This document shows positions 53,901 through 63,678 of a stretch of DNA of 64,000 bases, piece after piece. The translations under genes and the position numbers were made by a program. The notes below the pieces were generated by a model that did no database searches, was not told the DNA's origin, and was given only the letters and a program-made list of their open reading frames with translations. Position 1 is the first letter of the stretch. Each line of letters starts with the position of its first letter. The stretch comes from Natronomonas salinimetallica (lineage in GTDB: Archaea > Halobacteriota > Halobacteria > Halobacteriales > Haloarculaceae): NCBI RefSeq assembly GCF_013839515.1, contig NZ_JACDNQ010000004.1, positions 161,324 through 225,323 on the forward strand. The letters run 5' to 3'.

Positions 53901-55037
53901 ATGACCGAGGAGCTCAAAAAAGGGCTGGAGGGTGTTCTGGTTGCTGAATCGTCGTTGAGTTTCATCGATGGTGACGCCGGAGAGCTGGTGTATCGCGGCT
54001 ACACGATCGATGATCTCGCCCGGAACGCAAGCTTCGAGGAGGTCCTGTACCTGCTGTGGCACGGCCAGCTGCCGACGGCCGATGAGCTCGCGGAATTCAG
54101 CGCGTCGATGGCCGAGGAACGCGGGCTCGACGACGGCGTCCACAGGCTCGTCCGGGAGCTCGCCGAGGCCGACGAGGAGCCGATGGCGGCGCTTCGGACC
54201 ATCGTCTCGAACCTCTCGGCGTACGACCCCGACGTCGGATCGGAACCGACCGACCAGGCGGCGAACCTCCGTAAGGGTCGCCGAATCACGGCGAAGATCC
54301 CTACCGCGCTGGCGGCCTTCTCGCGCATCCGCGACGGCGACGATCCGATCGCTCCCCGGGAGGACCTCGATCACGCAAGCAACTTCCTGTACATGCTCAA
54401 CGGCGAGGAGCCGGACGAGGTCCTCGCGGAGACGTTCGACATGGCACTCGTGTTGCACGCCGACCACGGTCTGAACGCCTCGACGTTCTCGGCGACGGTG
54501 ACGGCGTCCACGCTCGCCGATCTCCATGCCTCGGTCACGTCGGCAGTCGGCACGCTCTCGGGGAGCCTCCACGGCGGCGCAAACCAGGACGTTATGGAGA
54601 CGCTGCTCGATCTCGATAGTTCCGGCAAGGACCCCATCGAGTGGGTCGAGGACCGACTCGAGTCGGGCGATCGCGTCCCCGGATTCGGCCACCGTGTCTA
54701 CAACGTCAAAGACCCCCGGGCGAAGATCCTCTCGCAGAAATCGGAGGCCCTCGGCGAGGCCGCCGGAACGCCACGCTGGCACGATTACTCGGCCGCGATC
54801 GAGGAGTATCTCACGGACGAGAAAGGCCTCGCGCCGAACGTCGACTTCTACTCGGCATCGACGTACTACCAGATGGGCATCCCCGTCGATATCTACACCC
54901 CCATCTTCGCGATGAGCCGCGTCGGCGGCTGGATCGCCCACGTCCTCGAACAGTACGACGACAACCGGCTCATCCGGCCCCGCGCCCGGTACGTCGGCCC
55001 GGAGGATCGGACGGTCACGCCCATCGAAGACCGTTGA
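53901..55037 (+). CDS. citZ: Citrate synthase
   Basis: 378 residues from the ATG at 53901, which gives the family start TEELKKGLEGVLVAESSLSF; an ATG seven codons earlier is less likely. Catalytic residues are His224 (GSLHGGANQDV), His264 (VPGFGHRVYNVKDPR) and Asp315 (NVDFYSASTYY). It condenses acetyl-CoA and oxaloacetate, the entry to the citrate cycle that also uses KorAB. Single transcription unit ahead of rio1. Confidence 0.94.
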   Translation: MTEELKKGLEGVLVAESSLSFIDGDAGELVYRGYTIDDLARNASFEEVLYLLWHGQLPTADELAEFSASMAEERGLDDGVHRLVRELAEADEEPMAALRTIVSNLSAYDPDVGSEPTDQAANLRKGRRITAKIPTALAAFSRIRDGDDPIAPREDLDHASNFLYMLNGEEPDEVLAETFDMALVLHADHGLNASTFSATVTASTLADLHASVTSAVGTLSGSLHGGANQDVMETLLDLDSSGKDPIEWVEDRLESGDRVPGFGHRVYNVKDPRAKILSQKSEALGEAAGTPRWHDYSAAIEEYLTDEKGLAPNVDFYSASTYYQMGIPVDIYTPIFAMSRVGGWIAHVLEQYDDNRLIRPRARYVGPEDRTVTPIEDR

Positions 55038-55133
55038 CGTCGGCCCTACGCTGAAGCCGGGGGTTATTTCTCGAGGGTCGTGACGTCGGTTGGACCGGTG
55101 ATGCTTTCAGTCGCCAGACCCTATCGTCGGCGA

Positions 55134-56012
55134 ATGAACGAGGAGTACGGCCTGCTCGAAGCGGGGGAGGACGGGGCCGTCGGCGACGAGTGGGAGGACA
55201 TCGACGTCGCCGATACGGAGGCCGACCGCATCGCCCGCAGACAAGACCGGGAGTTCCTCGAGTTCCGAAAGCGGATCAAAAACACCGAACGGCTCAAGGT
55301 CGAGGCGTCGGTGTTCGACGACGCGACGCTCGGTGCGCTGTATAAACTCGTCCAGGACGGCCACATCGACGCCTTCGGCGGCCCGATCTCGACCGGAAAG
55401 GAGGCCAACGTCTACACCGCGTTGGCCCCCGACGGCGAGGTGGCGGTCAAAGTCTATCGGATCAACGCCTCCGACTTCCGGCAGATGCGTGAGTACCTCG
55501 ACGGCGATCCGCGCTTCGAGGGGATCGGCTCGGACAAAAAGAAGGTCGTCGTCGCGTGGACCAAAAAGGAGTTCGCAAACCTCAATCGGGCCCGAAACGC
55601 CGGCGTTCGGGTGCCGGAGCCCATCGCCATCGAGCGAAACGTCCTCGTGATGGAGTACCTCGGCGGGGAGGACCAACGGGCGAAGCGACTCAACGAGGTC
55701 GACGTCGAGAACCCCCGGACGGCCTTCGAGGTCGTCCGCGAGTACATGCGGCGGCTCTACAGCGCCGGGTTGATCCACGGCGACCTCTCGGAGTACAACG
55801 TCGTCGTCCACGAGGGCGAACTCTGTCTGCTCGACCTCGGCCAGGCCGTCACGGTCCATCACCCGAACAGCCGTGAGTTCCTCGAACGGGACTGTTACAA
55901 CGTCGCGGCCTTCTTCCGAAGACAGGGCCTCGAGATCGACGAGGACGCCCTACTCGCCGCCGTCACCGATCCAGACCCCGATCCCTCCGGTGGGGGCGAA
56001 CGAGAAGCGTAG
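55134..56012 (+). CDS. rio1: Rio1-type serine kinase/ATPase
   Basis: 292 residues from the ATG at 55134. N-terminal acidic segment, then the RIO fold: ATP loop GPISTGKEANVYTA (83-96), Lys106 in VAVKVYR, catalytic HGDLSEYN with Asp217 and Asn222, and metal-binding Asp234 in LLDLGQAV. Rio1 acts in late maturation of the small ribosomal subunit. In many archaea a KH-domain protein follows; here the next gene is NAPRTase. Confidence 0.93.
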   Translation: MNEEYGLLEAGEDGAVGDEWEDIDVADTEADRIARRQDREFLEFRKRIKNTERLKVEASVFDDATLGALYKLVQDGHIDAFGGPISTGKEANVYTALAPDGEVAVKVYRINASDFRQMREYLDGDPRFEGIGSDKKKVVVAWTKKEFANLNRARNAGVRVPEPIAIERNVLVMEYLGGEDQRAKRLNEVDVENPRTAFEVVREYMRRLYSAGLIHGDLSEYNVVVHEGELCLLDLGQAVTVHHPNSREFLERDCYNVAAFFRRQGLEIDEDALLAAVTDPDPDPSGGGEREA

Positions 56013-56042
56013 CTTTTTTGAACTGCCACGTGAGGAATCGGT

Positions 56043-57182
56043 ATGTTCGATATCGTTCCCGAGGCCGCCATTCGCGAGGGGCGGGCGACGGACGCGTACT
56101 TTCTGCGGACCGAGGAGGCACTGGAGCACGCCGGAAAGAACCCGAACGTCGTCGCGGAGGTGACCGCCGATCAGTTTCCGACGGGGGATTTCGAGTTGTT
56201 CGCGGGGGTGAAAGACGCCGCCCGACTGCTCGAGGGGCTGGACGTGGCCGTCGACGCGCTTCCCGAGGGAACGCTGTTCGACGGCGGCCCGGTCATGCGG
56301 ATTCAGGGCCCGTATCTCGAGTTCGCACGGCTCGAAACGTCGTTGCTCGGGTTTCTCTCGCAGCCGTCCGCGATGGCGACGGCCGCCTTGCGGGCCCGGC
56401 GGGCGGCCCCCGAGACGTCGCTTTTGAGCTTCGGGGCCAGACACGTCCACCCGTCGATCGCGGGCACGGTCGACAGGAGCGCCCTCCTGGCGGGGTTCGA
56501 CGGCTTCTCACACGTCGCCGCCGGCGACCTCATGGATCGGACCGCCTCGGGTACGATTCCGCACGCGTTGATGCTGTGTTTCGGGCCGGGCAATCAGGAA
56601 GACGCCTGGCGGGCCTTCGACGAGGCCGTCGCCCCCGACGTGCCGCGTATCGCGCTGTGTGACACCTACGACGACGAGGTCGACGAGGCGGTTCGGGCCG
56701 CGGAACTGGGCTTCGACAGCGTCCGACTCGATACCACCGGCTCCCGACGCGGCGACTTCAGACACATCGTCCGTGAGACCCGCTGGAAGCTCGATGCCGC
56801 CGACCACGACGACGTCGACGTCTTCGTGAGCGGCGGGATCACCCCCGAGACGATCCGGGAACTCAGAGACGTCGCCGACGGGTTCGGCGTCGGGAGCTAC
56901 GTCACGAGCGCCGACGCCGTCGACTTCGCCCTCGACATCGTCGAGGTCGACGGCGAGTTGACGGCGAAACGGGGCAAACTTCCGGGCAAGAAATCGGTCT
57001 ATCGGACGCCGGATGGTGGCCACCACGTCGGCCTGGCGGACGCCGATCCGCCGACCGGCGCCGAGTCGCTGCTCGAACCCCTCGTCCGTGGCGGCGAGGT
57101 CGTCGCCTCCTTCGACGTCGATGCGGCCGCCGACCGGGCACGAAACGACGCACAGCGGGTCGGGTTCGGTGGCCCGAAGTAG
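56043..57182 (+). CDS. pncB: Nicotinate phosphoribosyltransferase
   Basis: 379 residues. TIM-barrel phosphoribosyltransferase of the archaeal NAPRT group: TDAYFLRTEEALEHAGKNPN at the start, FGARHVHPSIAG with the His that can be phosphorylated, SGTIPHALMLCFG, LDTTGSRRGDFRHIVRETRW and the phosphate loop FVSGGITPETIREL. It makes nicotinate mononucleotide for NAD salvage, the step after nicotinamide deamidation (compare 3671-4243). It follows rio1 after 30 bp. Confidence 0.92.
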   Translation: MFDIVPEAAIREGRATDAYFLRTEEALEHAGKNPNVVAEVTADQFPTGDFELFAGVKDAARLLEGLDVAVDALPEGTLFDGGPVMRIQGPYLEFARLETSLLGFLSQPSAMATAALRARRAAPETSLLSFGARHVHPSIAGTVDRSALLAGFDGFSHVAAGDLMDRTASGTIPHALMLCFGPGNQEDAWRAFDEAVAPDVPRIALCDTYDDEVDEAVRAAELGFDSVRLDTTGSRRGDFRHIVRETRWKLDAADHDDVDVFVSGGITPETIRELRDVADGFGVGSYVTSADAVDFALDIVEVDGELTAKRGKLPGKKSVYRTPDGGHHVGLADADPPTGAESLLEPLVRGGEVVASFDVDAAADRARNDAQRVGFGGPK

Positions 57183-57227
57183 GGGACCACGCGATCCGGA
57201 GACGCGGCGGACCCCGTGATAGAACGG

Positions 57228-57506
57228 TTACGTGACGAGGAAGTAGACCTGCTTTCGCGCGTCCTGAAAGGAGTACCGCGATTCGAGGAGGGACTCCTCT
57301 TCGAGACGGTTGAGCGCGTAGCGGACCGTCCGATCGGGCAGCAACGACTCCTCGGCGAGTTGTCCCTGCGAGAGCGGGCGCGTGTCCTCAAGGACTTTCG
57401 CGATGAGTTTCGCGCTCGGGGGGAGTTCCCGGAGCGTTTCGCGGAACTCCGGATCGGCGAGTGGCGATTCGGCCTGGCGTGAGCGTTCCTCCGTGGTGGT
57501 GCTCAT
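57228..57506 (-). CDS. Small winged-helix regulator, MarR/TrmB-like
   Basis: 92 residues. After an acidic start, the domain KLIAKVLEDTRPLSQGQLAE followed by LLPDRTVRYALNRLEEESLL is a winged helix, and SRYSFQDARKQVYFLV is the wing. No ligand domain is fused. Such minimal haloarchaeal HTH proteins usually regulate themselves or the divergent gene, here the methyltransferase at 57728. The 220-bp region between them is AT-rich close to its ATG. Confidence 0.8.
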   Translation of the reverse strand: MSTTTEERSRQAESPLADPEFRETLRELPPSAKLIAKVLEDTRPLSQGQLAEESLLPDRTVRYALNRLEEESLLESRYSFQDARKQVYFLVT

Positions 57507-57727
57507 ATCACGATGTGATCCAAACGTACCCGTAAATGTTCGCTATATGTGTGACAATATAATACAGATAATTAAGTGTGTGTAAGGATACCTTATATTC
57601 GACGGCCGAACGGCCCCCGAGCCCGGCCGGCGCGGGGTTCGACAGCCGGATCCGGCGACCGCGTCGGTGTGCCGTGTTTCGCGGTATCCACATCCTTTTA
57701 TGCCCTAGGCCGGTCGACTCGACTAGT

Positions 57728-58459
57728 GTGAAGGGACAGGAGTGGTATCAAGAAAACGACGTCGCGGAGGCGTACGAGGACAAGCGGTTCTCCGGCGGCG
57801 GACGCTTCATCGATCGGCGCGAAAAGGAGGCGGTGTTGGACGCCCTCGGCCCAGTCGAGGACAGACGGATCCTCGAAGTCGCCTGCGGTACCGGCCGGTT
57901 CACCGTGCTGTTGGCCGGCCGCGGTGCGGACATCGTCGGGATGGACATCTCCGAGGCGATGTTAGAACAGGGACGACGGAAGGCCCGTTCGGCCGGCGTC
58001 ACGGAGTCGCTATCGTTCATGCAGGGTGACGCCGGGCGGTTACCGTTCCCGGACGACCATTTCGATTCGGTGTTTGCGATGCGGTTTTTCCATCTCGCCC
58101 CCGACCCCGAGGGGTTCATACGGGAGATGCGCCGGGTCGCAAAGGAGCAGGTGTTTTTCGACACGTTCGACCGATATTCCACCCGGTCGCTCTACAACTG
58201 GGCGCTTCCGATGGGGTCCCGGCTGTACTCCGGGCGAGAGGCCAGACAGCTCGTCGTCGATGCTGACCTCGAACTCGCCAATGTGAAGCACGATTTCGTC
58301 CTTCCATACGGGTTCTATCGGGCGATCCCGGGATGGGTCGCCCGGCCGTTCCGCGCGGCCGATGCGGCGCTCGGCGGGACCTCGATCGGCGATCGACTCG
58401 CCTCGGTCTCGTATTGGGACACGCGGGTCAGAGAGGGGCCTCTCGCTGATCCGAGATAG
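57728..58459 (+). CDS. Class I SAM-dependent methyltransferase
   Basis: 243 residues from a GTG at 57728, about 30 bases below TCCTTTTATGCC, a plausible leaderless start; no ATG fits. SAM fold: ILEVACGTGRFTVLLAGRGA, VGMDISEAMLEQGRRKA, LPFPDDHFDSVFAMRFFHLA. The C-terminal part (LYNWALPMGSRLYSGREARQ) likely shapes the substrate pocket. It resembles small-molecule or quinone methyltransferases. The glycosyltransferase follows 48 bp downstream. Confidence 0.83.
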   Translation: MKGQEWYQENDVAEAYEDKRFSGGGRFIDRREKEAVLDALGPVEDRRILEVACGTGRFTVLLAGRGADIVGMDISEAMLEQGRRKARSAGVTESLSFMQGDAGRLPFPDDHFDSVFAMRFFHLAPDPEGFIREMRRVAKEQVFFDTFDRYSTRSLYNWALPMGSRLYSGREARQLVVDADLELANVKHDFVLPYGFYRAIPGWVARPFRAADAALGGTSIGDRLASVSYWDTRVREGPLADPR

Positions 58460-58507
58460 CGGCCGGCAAGCACGAAACTTTTGCCCGTCGGACCCGCTAT
58501 GTTTTAT

Positions 58508-59407
58508 ATGGATATCTCGGTAGTGGTCCCGACGTTGAACGACCGCGACGAGCTTCGGGGCTGTCTCGATTCGATCGCCGCCGAAGCCCCCCACGAGATC
58601 GTCGTGGTCAACGGACCGTCTACCGACGGCACGAGCGGGATGGTCCGGGATCGTCCGGACGTCGACGTACTCGTCGAGATCGACGAGCGGAACGTCAACG
58701 TCGCCCGAAACGCCGGGCTGGATCGGATCCGCGGCGACGCGGTCGGCTTCGTCGCGCCGACGGTGGCGGTCGAGTCCGGATGGCTCGACTCCGCGAGGGA
58801 GGGGCTCTCGGGTGCGGACGCCGTCACCGGACCGACACACGAGCGGCTCGACGCCGGCGTAGCGACCGATACCGCCGAGTCCAGACGGATCCGCGATCGG
58901 ACGGTCACCTACTTCAACGGCGGCAACGTCGCGTTCACGAGGGAGCTCGCGACGGCGATCGACGGGTTCGACGAGTATCTCGACGTCGGCGGGGCCCGCG
59001 ACGCCGCACATCGGATCGCCGGGGTCGGATCCGACGTCACCTGGTCGAGTCGCATGTGTGTTTCGCGGAAGGCGGTCGCCGACGGCGGTACGGCGGCGCG
59101 TGAGTGGCGGGCCCGGTATCGATCGCTGTCCTACCGGATGGCAAAGAATCACGGGATACACCCGACCGTCCCGATCCGAACGCTCAAACACGCGGGCGCG
59201 GACGCGGTCGGTACGCTTCGGGACGTCCTCCGCGGCGACGCCAAGCCGACCACCTGGTTCGGCAGCGGTCGCGACGTCGTCATCGGCGGCTTCCGTGGGT
59301 ACGCCGACGGACTCCGGGCTCGGTACACCGACCGGCGTCCCCGCCGGAACCCACACGGGCTGTCGACGCGCACCGACCGGGCGGTGGCGGTCCACGACCG
59401 ACGGTAA
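58508..59407 (+). CDS. GT2-family glycosyltransferase
   Basis: 299 residues from the ATG at 58508; ATG 58499 is equally placed for a leaderless start. GT-A fold: ISVVVPTLNDRDELRGCLDS, VVNGPSTDGTSGMV and a later FNGGNVAFTRELATAIDGFD. The C-terminus is basic (RYTDRRPRRNPHGLSTRTDR) without a membrane segment. Haloarchaeal GT2 enzymes with the preceding methyltransferase suggest glycan or glycolipid decoration; acceptor unknown. Confidence 0.85.
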   Translation: MDISVVVPTLNDRDELRGCLDSIAAEAPHEIVVVNGPSTDGTSGMVRDRPDVDVLVEIDERNVNVARNAGLDRIRGDAVGFVAPTVAVESGWLDSAREGLSGADAVTGPTHERLDAGVATDTAESRRIRDRTVTYFNGGNVAFTRELATAIDGFDEYLDVGGARDAAHRIAGVGSDVTWSSRMCVSRKAVADGGTAAREWRARYRSLSYRMAKNHGIHPTVPIRTLKHAGADAVGTLRDVLRGDAKPTTWFGSGRDVVIGGFRGYADGLRARYTDRRPRRNPHGLSTRTDRAVAVHDRR

Positions 59408-59463
59408 AAACCCACCGAAATCCACCCCCCGAACGTATCCCCGTCGTCCGATCGATACGGTAG

Positions 59464-59472
59464 TTTTATATA
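59464..59472 (+). promoter_or_regulatory. Strong TATA box of the thermosome gene
   Basis: TTTTATATA lies 28 bases before the ATG at 59500, an unusually good TATA match as expected for an abundant, heat-inducible protein. Confidence 0.65.
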
Positions 59473-59499
59473 GAACCGCTGACGACATACCAACTGAAC

Positions 59500-61080
59500 A
59501 TGTCACAGCAAATGCGTCAGCGGCGCGGACAGCCGCTTTTCATTCTCAACGAGGACACGGAACGGACCCGTGGCAAGGACGCCCAGTCGTCGAACATCAC
59601 GGCCGGAAAGGCCGTCAGCGAGTCGGTACGTACGACGCTGGGACCGCGTGGAATGGACAAGATGCTCGTCTCCGATTCGGGCGACGTCGTCATCACGAAC
59701 GACGGCGCGACCATCCTCCAGGAGATGGACATCGAGCATCCGGCGGCTCAGATGATCGTCGAGGTCGCCGAGACCCAAGAAGAGGAGGTCGGCGACGGCA
59801 CGACGACCGCCTCCGTCCTCGCGGGACAACTGCTGGCGCAGGCCGAGGACCTCATCGACGACGATATCCACCCGACGACCATCGTCGAGGGGTATCAAGA
59901 GGCCGCCCAACTCGCCGTCGAAGCGATCGTGGACGTCACGCTCACCGACGAACTCGACCACGAGACGCTCACCGCGGTCGCCGAGTCGTCGATGACCGGC
60001 AAGGGAACCGGCGATATCGACGCCGCCGCCCTCGCCGAAACGATCGTCGCCGCGGTCCAACAGGTCGAAGGCGAGACGGGCATCGACCGCGATGCGATCA
60101 CGATCCGGACCCAGACCGGGGCCGGTGCCTCGGCGACCGAACTCGTTCAGGGCGTCATAAGCGAAGAAGAGCCGCTCCACGAGGACATGCCGACGACCGT
60201 CGAGGACGCTTCGATCGGGGTCCTCGACGTCGATCTCGAGGTCCGCGAAGCCGAGATCGACGCCGAGTACGACATCACCAACGTCGATCAGCTCAACGCC
60301 GCCATCGAGGCCGAGGAGTCCGAACTCCGCGGCTACGCCGAGACGGTGGCCGACGCCGGCGTCGACGTCGCGTTCGTCACGGGCGACGTCGACGATCTCG
60401 TCGCCTCGTATCTCGCCAAGGAGGACGTCCTGGTGTTCGACTCCGTCGACGACGACGAGGCCGGCTCGATCGCTCGTGCGACCGGCGCTCGGACGATCGG
60501 CACGCTGAGTGACTTCGAGGCCGACGACCTCGGCAACGCCGAGACCGTCCGCGTCGAGTCCTTCGGCGACGACGACCTCGCGTTCATCGAGGGCGGCGCG
60601 GCGGCCGAGACCGTCACCGTCTTCGCCCGCGGCGGCACCGAACACGTCGCCGACGAACTCGAACGTGCCCTCGAGGACGCCCTCGACGTCGTTACCGCGG
60701 CGCTCGACGCCGGCGGCGTCGTCCCCGGTGCCGGCGCGACCGAGATTGCGATCACGGACCACATCCGGACCAGCGTCGCGAGCGTCGAGGGGCGCAAACA
60801 GCTCGCCATCGAGGCCTTCGCGGACGCCGTCGACGTGTTGCCGCGAACGCTCGCCGAGAACACCGGCATGGACCCCATCGACGCCCTGGTCGAACTCCGT
60901 TCGACGTACGACTCCGAGGGCCGTGCGGGCCTCATCAGCGAGGGCCAATCCGGCAACGTCGGAGACCCCATCGAATACGGCATCCTCGACCCCGCCGCGG
61001 TCAAGCGCGAGGCCGTCGAGTCGGCGACCGAGTCGGCGACGATGATCGCCCGCATCGACGACGTGATCTCCGCCGAATAG
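59500..61080 (+). CDS. thsA: Thermosome (group II chaperonin) subunit
   Basis: 526 residues. ATPase motifs: [50 protein letters not shown] and the late [14 protein letters not shown], with the catalytic Asp region near [20 protein letters not shown]. The usual C-terminal GGM-rich tail is absent: it ends [11 protein letters not shown], shorter than many haloarchaeal subunits. ATP-driven folding of cytosolic proteins in a double ring; partner subunits would be encoded elsewhere. Confidence 0.94.
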   Translation: MSQQMRQRRGQPLFILNEDTERTRGKDAQSSNITAGKAVSESVRTTLGPRGMDKMLVSDSGDVVITNDGATILQEMDIEHPAAQMIVEVAETQEEEVGDGTTTASVLAGQLLAQAEDLIDDDIHPTTIVEGYQEAAQLAVEAIVDVTLTDELDHETLTAVAESSMTGKGTGDIDAAALAETIVAAVQQVEGETGIDRDAITIRTQTGAGASATELVQGVISEEEPLHEDMPTTVEDASIGVLDVDLEVREAEIDAEYDITNVDQLNAAIEAEESELRGYAETVADAGVDVAFVTGDVDDLVASYLAKEDVLVFDSVDDDEAGSIARATGARTIGTLSDFEADDLGNAETVRVESFGDDDLAFIEGGAAAETVTVFARGGTEHVADELERALEDALDVVTAALDAGGVVPGAGATEIAITDHIRTSVASVEGRKQLAIEAFADAVDVLPRTLAENTGMDPIDALVELRSTYDSEGRAGLISEGQSGNVGDPIEYGILDPAAVKREAVESATESATMIARIDDVISAE

Positions 61081-61207
61081 ACGACGATGATCGCCCGGAA
61101 ACGGGCATAAAGCCCCCCTCATACCGTGGTTCACCCGGGCGAGCCTAACCGTTCTTGCGGATATATTCGTCTCAGCTTATTCGGTGTTCCGTCCGATAGA
61201 CTGGCGT

Positions 61208-61666
61208 ATGCGAACAGTCAGGACCGTCAGCGGATTCGACGCCTCCGTCCCCGGTCTACGGGGTGTCCTCGCGAACGTCGAGTTATTCCTCGATGCCGCC
61301 GGGTTCGAGACGCGACGTGACGGCGTCCACCTCGAGGTATCGGGGTGGAGCGCGGTCGGCGGGCGTACGCTGACGATCGAAATAGTCCGTGACGACGAGG
61401 CCGTCCTCGCATACAGACACGTCGCCGGACCGCTCGAGACCATGCGTACGCGGTATCTGGTGGACAAAACGGGTGGCCGCGCCCGTCTCGGAATCGAAAC
61501 GGCGTTCGAACCGCCGTCGGACGCCCCCAGCGCGCTCGTAGACGAACGGGCGATCGAACGGCGACACCACCGCGAACTCGATGCGATCGGCTCGCTTCTC
61601 GATACCGCTTCGTCCCCGAGAATCCGCGGAACGGACGGCCGTGTCGTCGGCAGGGGGGACGATTGA
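61208..61666 (+). CDS. Uncharacterised haloarchaeal protein
   Basis: 152 residues from the ATG at 61208 (MRTVRTVSGFDASVPGLRGV). Alternating beta strands (GVHLEVSGWSAVGGRTLTIE, AVLAYRHVAGPLETMRTRYL) look like a lipid-binding-type or hot-dog fold. C-terminal part is helical and basic. Its TGA overlaps the start region of the next gene, so the two are co-transcribed. Not recognised. Confidence 0.6.
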   Translation: MRTVRTVSGFDASVPGLRGVLANVELFLDAAGFETRRDGVHLEVSGWSAVGGRTLTIEIVRDDEAVLAYRHVAGPLETMRTRYLVDKTGGRARLGIETAFEPPSDAPSALVDERAIERRHHRELDAIGSLLDTASSPRIRGTDGRVVGRGDD

Positions 61667-61668
61667 TC

Positions 61669-61992
61669 GTGGTGGAGACATACGAGAGCCGCGAGCCGGT
61701 CACGATACGGACCCACCACCGGCCGTGGGCCGCCAACCTGGAGACCGATGCGCACGCGACCGACCGGTCGCTCGTCGTCGAGGAGTCGATCGACGCCGTC
61801 GAACAGACCAGGGACGGTCAGTTCGTCGACCTCATCACTCACGGCGAACACGGCCACCCGTCGACGTATCTCTACTCGGAACTCCGGTCTATGGGTTCTG
61901 TCGCCGGACTCGCCGAGGAGGGGCGCTGCTCGTGTGGTGGATACGTCACGCGTGTTCGGACCGAACGCCGAGGAGGAGACGGACCGTCCTGA
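61669..61992 (+). CDS. Uncharacterised protein with C-terminal Cys-x-Cys
   Basis: About 107 residues from GTG 61669 (GTG 61672 also possible), beginning two bases after the upstream stop. VETYESREPVTIRTHHRPWA, LVVEESIDAVEQTRDGQFVD and a tail EEGRCSCGGYVTRVRTERR. The CSCGG suggests a metal-binding or ribbon half. Function unknown; probably acts with the gene before it. Confidence 0.55.
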   Translation: MVETYESREPVTIRTHHRPWAANLETDAHATDRSLVVEESIDAVEQTRDGQFVDLITHGEHGHPSTYLYSELRSMGSVAGLAEEGRCSCGGYVTRVRTERRGGDGPS

Positions 61993-62068
61993 GAGCCGGG
62001 AGGCGACCGATCGTATCGACGAACGTGTTGCGGTCGCGGGCTATCGCGGGCTCCGATACCACCGGCGA

Positions 62069-62152
62069 TGTAGTGAACATCGCAACTATGTACACATCGA
62101 TCGCACTACTGTCGTGCGATCGGGTGTGCATTGATCTTCAATGGCTACTATA
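62069..62152. mobile_element. Palindromic MITE, TATAGTAG family, diverged copy
   Basis: Core ACATCGCAACTATGTACACA matches the copy at 44957. The left tip has changed to TGTAGTGAAC and the right arm to GGCTACTATA, so termini no longer pair perfectly and no target duplication remains. An older insertion. Confidence 0.78.
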
Positions 62153-62214
62153 GCTCTCGGCCGGGATCCGCCCTTCGATGACGTGATCTCGTCACGGAGT
62201 TACAGCCGGCGGTA

Positions 62215-62438
62215 TCAAACCCCCCGATGGCCGCCGGCCCGCTGGAGCGACTCGGACAGCGCCGACAGCGTCGACACCTCGTGGGTCGGGTCCCGATGCA
62301 GGTCGTACCCCTCGCGGTGCGGTCGCCGGACGAACGCCGAGTCGACACCTGCGCGGTGGGCCGCTTCGAGGTCGACGTTCGAATCGCCGACGTACAGCGC
62401 GGTGTCGGCTTCCAGGTCCGCGAGTGCCCGTTCGATGT
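62215..62438 (-). pseudogene. HAD-superfamily hydrolase, C-terminal fragment
   Basis: Reading from the TnpB element border, IERALADLEADTALYVGDSN then VDLEAAHRAGVDSAFVRRPH carries HAD motif IV (GDSNVD), ending at TGA 62215. The N-terminal two thirds with the DxD nucleophile are not present on the far side of the element, at least up to the window end. Phosphoglycolate-phosphatase-like enzymes share this tail. Confidence 0.75.
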
Positions 62439-62451
62439 GAACTACCCCACC

Positions 62452-63675
62452 CTACCGCTCGCCTAACGGCTCGCGCTTGAGGGTGGGGCTTCCTGCTTCC
62501 ACGACGCGCTTTGCAGACACCGAACGGGTATCCGTAGGGAGCGCAGTCTCCACAGGCGTTCGTTCGGAGTGAACCACTCCTACATCTTCAAGACCGCGAG
62601 AAAGAATGTTCCACGCCGCGTTCGCGTCCCTGTTCGCCTCAAACCCACACGAGGGACAACTGTGTTCCCGCACCCACAGCGGTTTTTCAGTCGAAACGCC
62701 GCAGGACGCACACTCTTTGGTCGTCCCGCGCGGATTCACGGCGACGAAGTACGTTCCCTCGCGCTCACATTTGTATTCGAGCATAGAGAGGAACGTCCCC
62801 CACGCCGCGCCAGCACGGTTTCGAGAGTTACCCGGTAGTTCGACCAACCCCTTCGCGTCCAAGTCCTCCACGGCCACGAGTTCATATTCTCGGGCGTAGT
62901 AGTTCGAGAGTTTGTGAAGGAAGTCTCGTCGCTTTCGTTTGAGGTCGGCGTGTCGTTCGGCCACGGCCTGCCGTTGTTTCTCCCAATTCCTTGAGCCGTG
63001 TTCCTTCCGCGAGAGGTCGCGTTGTGCGCTTTCCAAGCGGTCACGTTCGTCGGATAGGTCGAGAGATTCGACGGCGGTTTCGTCGGTGTCGTGGGCGTAC
63101 TTGAGAATCCCCACGTCGATACCAACGCACTTCTCGGGATTCTCGGGTTTTTCCGGCGACTCCTCGGGGGTTTCGACGCCGAGGATAGCGTACCACTTGC
63201 CGGTGGGTTCCTGCTTGATGGTGACGGTCTTAATGTCGGCATTGTCGGGCAGGTCGCGGTGGAAGGTGAGCGGGATTTCACCGAGTTTCGAGAGCCACAG
63301 TGTTGTCCGACCGCTCGTGTTTTTGAGCTTGAAGCCGGATTGACTGTAGGTGAAACTACGATACTCGCCCAGTGCCTTCCAGTTGAGCGTCCCGACGTGG
63401 TAGCCGTTCTTTTTGCGACCGCGAAGCGTTGAAAGGTTGTCGTACAGTCGTTGGACGACTTTCTGGAGAACCTTTGAGTGGACTTGGTTTAGGTCGTTCC
63501 ACCACTTTTTCAGGTCGGGAAGTTGCTCTTGCTCGGAATATGCCGAGGTGTCGTCGGTTCGATTGAGGCGGTGAAGGAAGTGGTTGTAGACCTGTCTACA
63601 GGTATCGACAGTCCACGCTAACTGTTCTGCGAGAGCGTTGGACGGTCGAAGTCGATACCTGTAGTTATAGTTCAT
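62452..63675 (-). CDS. tnpB: TnpB RNA-guided nuclease (IS200/IS605 family)
   Basis: 407 residues. The RuvC-like site is complete: Asp in CVGIDVGILKYAHDTD, Glu in LVAVEDLDAKGLVELPGN and Asp in FEANRDANAAWNILSRG. A zinc ribbon sits between the last two (CASCGVSTEKPLW, CPSCGF). The N-terminus MNYNYRYRLRPSNALAEQLA is standard. Such proteins cut DNA guided by an RNA transcribed from the element's right end; here the guide would begin with the HAD sequence ATCGAACGGGCACTCGCGG. It looks intact. Confidence 0.93.
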   Translation of the reverse strand: MNYNYRYRLRPSNALAEQLAWTVDTCRQVYNHFLHRLNRTDDTSAYSEQEQLPDLKKWWNDLNQVHSKVLQKVVQRLYDNLSTLRGRKKNGYHVGTLNWKALGEYRSFTYSQSGFKLKNTSGRTTLWLSKLGEIPLTFHRDLPDNADIKTVTIKQEPTGKWYAILGVETPEESPEKPENPEKCVGIDVGILKYAHDTDETAVESLDLSDERDRLESAQRDLSRKEHGSRNWEKQRQAVAERHADLKRKRRDFLHKLSNYYAREYELVAVEDLDAKGLVELPGNSRNRAGAAWGTFLSMLEYKCEREGTYFVAVNPRGTTKECASCGVSTEKPLWVREHSCPSCGFEANRDANAAWNILSRGLEDVGVVHSERTPVETALPTDTRSVSAKRVVEAGSPTLKREPLGER

Positions 63676-63678
63676 CGG

